In this document: positions 54,830 to 64,000 of the stretch, one piece after another
Layout: the number at the start of each line of letters is the position of its first letter
How positions within the stretch are numbered: position 1 is the first letter of the stretch
Assembly: GCA_050084985.1 (NCBI GenBank)
Contig: JBITNC010000001.1
Coordinates: 64,418,001-64,482,000 of the forward strand
Length of the DNA: 64,000 nucleotides
Direction: 5' to 3'
DNA from: Nageia nagi
Taxonomy: Eukaryota; Pinophyta
Notes under the pieces: model-generated
Told to the model about the DNA's origin: nothing
Databases searched by the model: none
Seen by the model: only the letters and a program-made list of their open reading frames with translations
Position numbers and translations under genes: made by a program

Positions 54830-57340
54830 TTCTTATTTGCTCCTTGGCTTAACATGGCAATCTCCATCACGAGATCTAATTTTTTATTTTTATTTTTACA
54901 TTTTGCAAATCAAACTCTTTTAATGATTTTTTATTTTATTTTTTAACTTGATCTTAAGAATCTCATAATTTCCTCCAATTTATCCTTGATTTATCTTCAG
55001 CTGGTATTGCAGAGGAAAGGCTCAAGGGGTTACCAAGGTTTCCAAAGTTTCATGGTAGCTTATCAGGCTCCACTCCTTTCATTCCTCCCCTTACTATGGG
55101 GACATTCAACTAGCTACGTTTGTCCTTTCATGATGCCGTTCAGGGTGAGTGCTGGGTACCTAGGACGTTAGCCCATATTTGGGGATCTCACCTGATGAAA
55201 AGCTTCTAAAAGCACAATCATGATCTTCGCACAAGAAGGCATACAGAGATTGTGTACAGAGATTGTGTCTTATTGGTACAGATGCTACGTTAGAGTGACT
55301 ATGAATGCCATTGCTTGACGATATGACTACGCATTGTAGTGCTAATGTCATGCCCAGAAGGGCATGCCCTACCCATAGGAGCCTTGTACCATTTATAGGT
55401 CATTTTGTCAAGAAAGTTTGGAGGAAATTCTACCTATCGTGGTTTCATTATTAGGCCATTGCAAATGTATGGTCTTTTGAACAAATACTTATGCATCCTC
55501 ATAAGACTAAGTAAAGAAACCACGATTTTTATTCATAATGACACAAACTCCTTTGAATGCAGAATTACCACTATTAAGGGATGGCCCTAACAATAAAAAT
55601 AAAAGTATTGATTATTTTATCACTAAAAAAATACAATATCGAGCCTCCTTCTTATGATTATATTTTATATTGATGCATTAGTGTTTGTATGGTTTGAATA
55701 ACATAATCAATAATATGATGTCACAAAAGGACAAGTGTTATATAAGCATACTTTCAACTGAATATAAGTGAATAAATTTTTGTAGACACTTAAAAATGAT
55801 TTTCTATTTATTATAAAATCATATTTAATGTATCTATACTTAGATATGTTACGCTCTTGAGCTCTCAAATGATTTATATTTTATGCACATTATCTAACTC
55901 AAAATATGGAAATTTCGATGTTTTTTCTCGAGGTAAACAAAGTGATAAATCTAAGAGGCATTGCTTATCTTCATAGCATAGAATTAAAAAAATGATTTTT
56001 TGAAAATACGGCTTGGGTATAAATACATAAAAATGGTCAAAAAAAGTCAAAGTACAATGAATACGACAAAAATTCATGGATTTAAAAATTCGTAAATACA
56101 AAAAATTCGAGAAAAAATGGTAAATAAACAAAAAATACGAGAAAAGTTCGTGGAAAAAAATGAAAAAATTTGGCAAAAAAAAAGAACAAAAGATAAGAAA
56201 AAAATGTCAAATTCGGGAAAAATATGTGGTGCATTAAAAAATTAAAAAATATGCAATTTTTTTTAATAATTTTCTATAGAATATGCTTATTTGATTGCCA
56301 TAAATGATTAAATCATTCTCATAAACAACCATATCATCTACCAGAATATTCATAAATCATAACATTAACATATAAAAATAAAAGTAATCTACAAAATGTA
56401 TGTTGGATCAAGATGTCTACTCATAAAATCATAAGTCATAAGTGCATTACTATTGTCTCATACACTCATATTTCCACTAAGCACCAAGCATCAACAAAGT
56501 ACAAATAATACTAAATAACTAAATACAATGTCTTATGAGTCAGGACTCATCAATGTGTGAGGTCTAGGGCTCTAGCTCTTTTACTAATCAAACGACTGCC
56601 CCTACTACCTCCACCACCATGTGCTCGTGCTCCATTAATAGGAGACTAAGAAGTCGCTCTCATATGGGTAAGAGCACTATGAGGAGGCAATCTTAAACTA
56701 CTAGAACCGCCACCAACACTCTTGCGAGGCCTCTTTACCTCTGGTACCTAACAAGTGGTTCATCATCTCAAAGTCACTTTTAATGTCTCAGTAAACCTGA
56801 TGCTTATAAACCTGTTGAAATCCAACAGCATGATCAAACTCTACAATAGGAGAAAATGGATCAAAATGTTGATGCTCCTCCTCCTCACCCTCCTCTACAA
56901 GTTCATCTATCTCCTACTCCATGTCAGGCCATTATTCTCGAAATGCTTCATGTAACTCCTCCTTTGGATATGTCACTACATCCACTAGAGGTGCATCACT
57001 GCAAAACAAGCAAAAAAAAAGTCAACATTTATAATTTTATATGACCTATAAAGAGTTTTTAAAAATCACATGTAAGGGGTGGGAGTAGAATGAAGAAAAG
57101 AACCTATATGAAGGATCAATGGTAGTTAAGTTAATGGGCTTGTCCTCATCCTTCTTTTGCAGTTTCCTCACATACAATCACAAGTTAACATTGATTTACA
57201 CAATATCATTCAAGTGTTATGTTGTCAACCTAATAACATAATTTTTTTTAATAATAAGAACTGAGAGTGAGAAGTAAAAAGTGTCCACTGAATTTTGAAA
57301 GTTGAAAGGAATCAAAATTGAGATGAATCAAATTTCTAAC
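54830..57340. other. AT-rich region, no certain gene
   Basis: No domain seen in 54830-55900. From 55980 to 56220 the strand is A-rich with repeated AAAATTCGAGAAAAAA-like words that may be subterminal repeats of the hAT element to the right. 56560-57060 could hold its decayed C-terminal part on the minus strand, but the reading is not convincing. Confidence 0.4.
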
Positions 57341-57349
57341 TTGTTGCAC

Positions 57350-59170
57350 TTCTTGGAGTGAAGTTTTTCAAATGCACTCCAATTGCATTCACATCTTGAA
57401 GCATTACATTGAGGATGCAAATGGCAAATCCTTGCAACTCAAATGTTTCACCCCCGAAATTCGTCCACCACAACTCTAAAAAATGAAGTAATGAAGAAAA
57501 ATAAAAAAATATTAAATATTTAAAGGCCTAAATGTATAAACTTAAAAAGTTAAATTATAAATATAAAATCAAAACTTAAAGTTCTAAACTACAAAAAATG
57601 TAAATAATGAACTTTAAACTTTTCTCACCTAGAGAGATTGAGAATGTGCCTCTTTAGCAGACCGATAACCAAAGAGACCTCTTGAGTGCTTGTATGAATC
57701 AAGCTCCTTGAAGATTTTGGATTTAACCGTGGGATCCTGAACCATACTAGCTATGCATTTTGTTAGCCCCAAGTTAGCATGAGAATCAGTCTTGTATTTA
57801 GAGTTTGGTGCGAAAAAATAAGATAGGGTTCAAGATGGCCCCTACTACATGACTAGGGCAATATAACATATTCCACCATCGTTCATCAATGAGAGTACAA
57901 AACTCTATGTGCTTGTTACCGAACTCATAATCCTCATCAAGGTAGTCAATATAATAATGCATTAAGGCCTCCTTGGCCCTAGCCATGAGCTCATATAAGT
58001 AGCCTATAGTGGGCCAATCACTATCAACCAGATAAAGGACTCATATAAGTGGTGCAACCATGCTACAAATCTTTTTGAGCATCATCCAAAATTCATCTTT
58101 GGATATCAAAGAAGACACTGCTATGCCCTCTGGTCTCATGCTCATGGCTATATCACTCCACTATCTAGAAAAAAATTTTGAACACAACTCATGCATGTTC
58201 TTGAATATCAACTAAAGACTAATGAAATTGGAGGCAAAATGTGTAACTCTTAGATGTAACAAGTCCTTATCATTGGTGTACCATCATGCTAAAAATGATG
58301 GTTTTATTATAATTGTACCTTGTAACATAAGTCTTTTAATAATCTAATATAAGAAAATATATGATAAGATAAGATAAATGTACCTTCTAATTGTCTTTTC
58401 TTGGTCAACCACCTCTCTCACCCAAGACATTTTGTTTATGTCCTCCAGAAGAAGATCAATGCAATAACAAGCACATGGAGTCTAGTACAAGGAGGGATAA
58501 ATATTCATGAGCTTGTTACTTGTTGAAACATAACCAAAAGCATTTTCCATGACCACCTAGACAACGTGCTTCACCCTCGCCTCCTTCACAAACTAATCTA
58601 ATAAGTCACATAACAAGTTTGCATCTTTTGCCTTATCAGATGCATCTATGGATTTCTTGAATATTGTACCATTTTTTGAGTATACAAAAAAATTAATGAA
58701 GCTTATATTCTTATTATCCAACCATCCATCAGAAAATATGGTGCAACCTGATATCTTCCAAGATTCTTCAATGTCAACCATTATGAAAAAATAGAGCAAA
58801 ACTAAAATAAAACAACTAAATAAAAAAAGTATTTAAAAACTACAAGTGTAATTTGTAAACATTACACATAAAACACTAAACTCTAAACATATATTAAAAA
58901 AAAAATAATTAATAATTAAAATTTAATACATATTGATATTACATACCTTTCACGAACTTCTTGCTTGAGATACCTCATGAGAGACCCTTGCATTTTTGCA
59001 TGAATGGGTCCCACATACCTAGGCCCAATTGTAGCCATTGTATCGATTGTTGGTTTCCAAAATATGCTTTTGGTAATGTAGATTGGAAATCTATAATAAA
59101 TCAATTTTGCCAACATCAAATCAACTTATTTCTTCTCCTTCTTCTTCAACATACTGATAATAGATGGTTG
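57350..59170 (-). pseudogene. hAT-superfamily (DUF659-type) transposase, decayed
   Basis: Read right to left in changing frames: VDLMLAKLIYYRFP (59120-59060), then SGCTIFSDGWLDNKNISFIN and GTIFKKSIDASDKAKDA (58770-58600), which is the DUF659 signature. Next come a CACYCIDLLLEDI-like block (58480-58420), MARAKEALMHYY and IDERWWNMLYCPSHVVGAIL (57986-57800), KELDSYKHSRGLFGYRSA (~57720-57660), and finally LWWTNFGGETFELQGFAI (57475-57420), the hAT dimerisation region. Order and spacing fit one transposase gene of about 600 codons. Many stops and frameshifts; the N-terminal BED-type finger was not found. Terminal repeats were not identified. Confidence 0.85.
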
Positions 59171-59355
59171 GGCTTCAGGAGTTGTCCATGGCTGAAAGTA
59201 GGAATGGATTCCAACTCTAATGATCCAAAATTTGGATCCTTTCAATTTTCAAAAAAGTCTTTTTCAATGTGTTCAGCATGTTTAGCTTTTCACAATGCTT
59301 TTTTCAGATCGAAAATCCAATCCTGTTTAATCAAGTTATGGTGTTTTAAAGTTTG

Positions 59356-59852
59356 TGTTGTTGGAATGTATAATGCATTATTGTAAAGGTTTGTATTAAA
59401 TATTTTATGTAAGTTCACTAATACTTAAGGGTATCATTTGATACCTTAAGTATTTAATTGAATATGATAATGTAACTTGTCCTACACTCCATGTCATGAG
59501 CATGCCCCTTGGGTAAAAGGATGTGCATGTCATGCTTTTGTACATCGGATAAAAAGGTGATACAAAGAGGGATTTTGGCCTATAAATAGAAGTCTTCCTC
59601 TTTGTGATCACACACCAATTGTAGAGTAAAGTTATGCTATAGGATAGAAGTGTATGACTTGAGATTAGGAGAATTGTAAAAGAGTTGTATTTGTGATTGA
59701 AGAAAAGATCTAGTTAGTGGATGTACTCCTAGTTGGAGGAAACGCTTACATCTTGTGTTGTGAGATTGCTTTGTGAGTTTGTTAGAACTTATTGTGAGCT
59801 TTCATGTGATCTTGGTTGATTAGAAATAATATTATTAGTTTTAGTTCCTTCA
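59356..59852 (+). repeat. 5' LTR of a copia-like element leaving the window
   Basis: TGTTGTTGGAATG at 59356 to TTCCTTCA at 59852, about 497 bp, with TATAAATA at ~59580 and the primer site just after. The left end is inferred from TG only, since the other LTR is outside the window. Confidence 0.65.
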
Positions 59853-59855
59853 AAT

Positions 59856-59867
59856 TGGTATCAGAGC
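59856..59867 (+). other. primer-binding site
   Basis: TGGTATCAGAGC, the exact complement of the initiator-Met tRNA end, three bases after the LTR. Confidence 0.92.
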
Positions 59868-62800
59868 TTAGTGTGGAAGCTCTTCTTCTACAACTTAGTG
59901 ATCTAAACCTCTTTCCTTCATTGTTGAGGTAAAACTAAGAGAAGGTATAAAATCCTTCCCTCTTGGATATTGTTTATTACATCATGCTACTAACATATTA
60001 TTTACTATGTGTTAGTTCTTTTGAGTTTAATATGGCTAACACAATTGCAATTTTTTTTTGTTTATGCTAACCCCTTATGTTACTTGCAAATTGTTTTTTT
60101 ATTGCTATAATTTTTTTTAAGAGAAGGGGTTTTTATTCATTTTTTTAATATTACAAAGGTAATATTACAAAATATGCTGCATTTTTTTTTGAATACTAAC
60201 TTTTATTAGAGTGCATTTTTTAATATTTTGAAACATATTGTTATTTAAAAATAAAAAAAAATTGTATTCAAAATTGTGTAATCTTGCAAAGATAATATTA
60301 CAATTTGTTTTATAGCAAATAGAGTATATATTTTTTTGACAATCTCATGGCTGCTAGCATTGTTGACCTTTTTAATTTTTTTATTAAACAAGAGGAGAGG
60401 AAAGGGAGGGGAGGGACTATGTTTGCTCTCTGCCAGTTTAACATAAACTCATTGGGCAGAAATTTCATTCTAGATGCTACCTTTTGAACCGTAAAAATGT
60501 TTCACAGAAGAAAAATGACATTGTAATATTAACATTTATGTTTACATTATTTTTAAACATGTAAACTTGGACATGATATTTAGCATCTTCTCATACCTTT
60601 AGCTCATTGCTCATTGGGATGTCAAATGTGGTTCTTTTAGCTATTCTTGTTGTAGCTCTTTTAGTCATGTGCTTCTCCAATAGCAGCTCCTCTTCTCTTG
60701 TGCCTCTCCTGCACCTCTCACATGGTTAGCTCACAGGCATTGGCTAGGGATCCTTCATGACCCTCCTCTCTATGACCAGTATCCTACATGCGACTCTCTC
60801 AAAATGTTATAGCCATCTCCTGGCCACCTCCATGACTAACACTAAGCTACCCCATTGTAACACTCCCCTCATTGTTTAGACTTGATTAGCTATTATGTAG
60901 CCCCTCGTTGGCTCCTCCACTCTACTTTATTGGCATCTCCATTGGTGACCCTCAAACTTTGGCCCCTCGTGCGGTTTATCTGGCTCCTCATGTGTTGCTC
61001 AACCCCCTCGATGTTTTCCCTCTCCTACATGAGCTCCTCTACCTTCTCCATGCTCTTCCTACACGCACAACCTTCTCTTTCTCCTAAGCAATCTCCCAAC
61101 CACTCTAATGGTGCACGATTCCCTCATGAATAACTCATCACGTAGCCAACCTGATGCTATGCTCCACACGCATTACCTCCAACCACCTTGCATTGCCCAC
61201 ATGACCTTTTACTCGCTTCTCTACTTTTTTTTCAATTTTTTTGAGACCTCCTTGCTTGAAATAGGATAGATGATAAGAATCCATTTAATGCTACCTTCAC
61301 TTATCAAGTAAGCCTTTTTTATGATGTTCTCTGATTGCATGAAGTAAAAACTTCAAATAACATTAAATGGGTATTTACTCTCTTTACAAAATTGATAGTC
61401 AAATTTAGTGCATTTGGGTAGAGTGTAATTTTTTATTAGCCACATTAATTACAAAGCAATGATTACTCCTTTAAATTTGGTTACTTGAAGTTTTAAACCT
61501 TTTATGAAGGTAAAATAATAATTGTAGTGTATTTTTTTCCCTAAGGTAAAATTGTTTTGTTTACCTAACTATTTTTCTAAGTAAACAATAGTGAAATTTT
61601 TTTTAAGGATTCATTTTAAGTAAAAGAGGGGGAGATTTTATAATTCTTACTTAATTTTAAAATCCTCATATTGCATAGATTTTAAATTCTTCTAAAATTT
61701 ATACAAATATGGACTTGAAAATGATGCATGCTTAAGATTAGTATTTATGCTAAAAATAATAAATGAATGCTTAGTACTTAATTTTTAAAGTTATAATGCA
61801 TGCTTAATTTTAAGTTATAGATTGATGGATGCCTCCTACTTAATCCTTAAGTTAAATAAGTGCATGCTTCTTACTTAATTTATTGGCATGATGCATGCTT
61901 ACTTAAATTTTTAAAAGCTATGTGAATAATGCATTTTTTAATGCTTAAAGTTTAATTTTTTGCATGCTCAAGGACTTATTTGTTTAAGTTAAGGCTTAGG
62001 ACTTAAAATTTTTAAGATGCATGCTTATGAATTAAGAATACATGTTGAGTATTTATCCTTATGCAAAGTATGGAGTGGACTTATGGAAAATAAGTGATGA
62101 TGTAAAGATATCCTTTAGGGGTTGGTAAACAAAACCCATTGGACACTTAGGTTTCAAATATTTTTGCATGGATGATATTTTACTTATGCTCTTTTACTTC
62201 ATATTTTGCACTTTGATTTATTTGCTTATGTAAATAAAAATGCAAACATTGATATGAGCAACCCCCTAAAATGAACACATTCGTATGTACATTCTGCAAC
62301 ATGACTTGTTTGGGGAGCCATGAGGTGAGTGTATGCAAATTGAAGCCTTTAAGTTCGACAATTCAAGTGGTGAAAAGTTCGTACTTCTTAATTGCCCCTA
62401 AGTCCTCTATTGGTCTGAACATAACTCTATTAGGTGGATAGGCATGTGTGTAGTGATACCACATGTTTGCACGTCCATTCAGGGATTATCTTGATAATTT
62501 AAGAGGAAAATTTGAAACCTAATCAAGATTAATAATTTGGCCGATCCAATAAATGTTAGAACCTTGAAAAATAGCTAGTACTTCTCCTCATGAGAGTATA
62601 TTGCTGCCCAAGGGGAACTGGTTGAGGATTGGTAGGACTTAGGCTTCTCTTGTGTGGGCATCTAGGTGAAAGCCTAATTTTAGATAAGAAAATAAGCTTC
62701 AACAATGTCACTCTACATATATGATTCTTGAGATGAAAAATGTATTTGGGTACATGAGTTATTATTTGAATTGTAAAACATTTGCACTTGTGAATCAAAT

Positions 62801-62913
62801 CAAACATATTTTTAGTGTTAAATGTAACATGTATTATTTACTTGGTTAAAATTTAATATTTAATATTATTTATTGAAACCACATGCTTATTATTTCACAT
62901 TCTTATGTAGAAA
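59868..62913 (+). mobile_element. 3-kb leader or inserted sequence before gag
   Basis: Far longer than a normal copia leader (tens to a few hundred bases). Contains T- and A-runs (60050-60290), a pyrimidine-rich stretch with CTCCTC words (60620-61250) and, at about 61680-62060, many ATGCATGCTTA/GCATGCTTAA words 30-60 bp apart. No coding domain seen. It may be an extended leader or one or more nested insertions; no target duplication was found. Confidence 0.45.
61680..62060. repeat. dispersed GCATGCTTA-type repeats
   Basis: GCATGCTTA or close variants occur at least six times, within TTAAGTT/CTTAATTTT-rich DNA; irregular spacing suggests a decayed minisatellite. Confidence 0.6.
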
Positions 62914-64000
62914 ATGGAAGAATCTTTTTTATCCAAACACATTCTTGATGGTTCCAACTATGGGATTTGAGAACCATGGATGAGAACTAAATTGCAGGCA
63001 AAGAAGCTATGGCAAATAGTGAATGAGAATCTGTACCTTTTACAAATGAGAAGGAACTAGAAGTTTACAACACAAATAATAAGTTGGCAACCTCTATGAT
63101 TTACCATGTAGTTTTAGATGATGTGCTCTTGATGATTTCCTCTTCAATCTCAGCAAAAAAAGTATAGGATAAGCTTAAGCAAATCTACCTTAGTTCAAAC
63201 TTTTCAAGAAGGTTTACCATTATTCAAAAGTTGCTTCAATATCATTAAGAAAAAAATAAAAATATGGCTATCTACTTAAACAAAATCATTGACCTAAAGA
63301 CCCAACTTGTTGCTTGTGGGTGCAATTGGATCAATGACGAGTTCATGGTCTTCATCATTCTTCAAAGCCTCTTTTCAAACTTTTGAAACTTTATGATAGC
63401 TATGAAAATAAGGCTTGATGATGAAAAATAAGTCTTCTCCCTTGAGAACCTTTCAAGGCACCTATTGAAGCATGAAGAAACCTTTAACAATAAAGGGTTG
63501 ATTTCTTCTTCTAAAGATAATAATATTGTTCTTAGAGCAACCAAAACTTCTTTCAAAAAGAAGTTCAACCATAAAAAGAAACCTTATATTTCTTCTTCTA
63601 AAAGGTTTGAAAAAAGAGATTATGGCTATAACAATAACAAAAACAACAGAAACCATAACTATAGCAGTAGAAATAATGGCAACAATAATTATTTCAAGTA
63701 AAGAGATGGAAAAGGCAAAGCAAACACTCTCTATCTTAAGGAAAAGTTTGATGGCAATTGTAACTATTATGGTATTCAAGGTCATAAAAAAGTTGATTGT
63801 TACAAAAAAAAAAGAGAGAAAAAATACAAAGGTAATAGAAATGTAAAGAATTACAAAGAAAAAAAATACTCATGTTAGTTTTGCTACAATGCTCTACTTC
63901 ATATCTCGCTCTTTATCATCTAAATAGATTGTTGACTCTAGTTGCAATAATCACCTATGCTTTGAAAAAGAAAAGTTTGAAAACTTTCACAAGTATAAAA
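62914..64000 (+). pseudogene. copia-like gag, 5' part of an element truncated by the window
   Basis: ATG at 62914 begins MEESFLSKHILDGSNY, then EPWMRTKLQAKKLW, typical of copia gag N-termini (family form: NYxxWxxxMxxxL). Similarity continues in shifting frames (DLKTQLVACGC, LKHEETFNNKGLISSSKD), then a Lys/Asn-rich tract (63540-63700) and a zinc-knuckle relic CNYYGIQGHKKVDC at ~63756-63797, in which the second Cys is Tyr. Early stops (codon 19) and frameshifts make it non-functional. Protease and the rest of pol lie beyond base 64000. Confidence 0.75.

Noticed and set aside
55160-55590. Gene or organelle-derived fragment near ATGCCCAGAAGGGCATGCCC
   Set aside because: The palindromic GGGCATG words are suggestive, but neither strand gives a recognisable protein or RNA.
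60882-61133. Serine/leucine-rich 83-codon frame as a gene
   Set aside because: Pyrimidine-rich CTCCTC DNA gives such frames by composition; no motif and it lies in the leader region of a retroelement.
1-64000. tRNA, rRNA or organelle DNA insertions
   Set aside because: No cloverleaf with a proper acceptor/T-loop, no rRNA core motif and no chloroplast gene recognised by eye. Matches to initiator-Met tRNA are only the 12-base primer sites of retroelements.

Overview
The window looks like nuclear DNA of a plant with a very large, repeat-filled genome. A conifer or other gymnosperm is my best guess (inference). Reasons: GT-AG introns of 17.2 kb and 31.7 kb inside one otherwise intact gene, wall-to-wall LTR retrotransposons with plant-type primer sites (TGGTATCAGAGC and variants), hAT transposase remnants, and no bacterial-style gene packing.

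The only host gene I can support is on the + strand and runs through most of the window. Six coding exons (2431-2630, 19795-20145, 20492-20692, 20795-20865, 52582-52718, 52879-53231) splice in phase into the C-terminal ~436 residues of a plant class-3 lipase / diacylglycerol-lipase-like alpha/beta hydrolase. The 5' exons lie before base 1. The GHSLGG nucleophile elbow (exon 3), the candidate Asp (exon 4) and the candidate His (exon 6) are all open.

Intron 2631-19794 holds, in order: a copia LTR/PBS remnant (~3.34-3.49 kb), a complete but decayed minus-strand Ty3/gypsy chromovirus (4572-11472, TSD AATCC), a short hAT-like element (12331-13265), a LINE reverse-transcriptase fragment (14.23-15.95 kb), a gypsy integrase/chromodomain/LTR remnant (17.55-18.70 kb) and a copia RT remnant (18.84-19.38 kb).

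Intron 20866-52581 holds two large structures. One is a plus-strand LTR element without gag-pol (24952-30781, TSD TCAAG) carrying an intronless fragment of a PDS5 cohesin-cofactor gene plus 1.6 kb of degenerate repeats. The other is a minus-strand Ty1/copia element (31620-50848, TSD TATTG) cut by three later insertions, each with its own target duplication: an 11.5-kb element of unknown family with ~3.4-kb direct repeats and an unrecognised ORF (33071-44565), a 1.6-kb solo-LTR-like element with repeated TGACGTCA motifs (44963-46566), and a 0.9-kb TIR element (49254-50177).

Downstream of the gene are AT-rich sequence, a minus-strand DUF659/hAT transposase pseudogene (~57.35-59.17 kb), and the 5' LTR, PBS, long leader and broken gag of another copia-like element that leaves the window.

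The strongest candidates for something undescribed are the 33071-44565 element with its unknown ORF and the PDS5-carrying LTR element. Calls are read by eye; no database search was possible.
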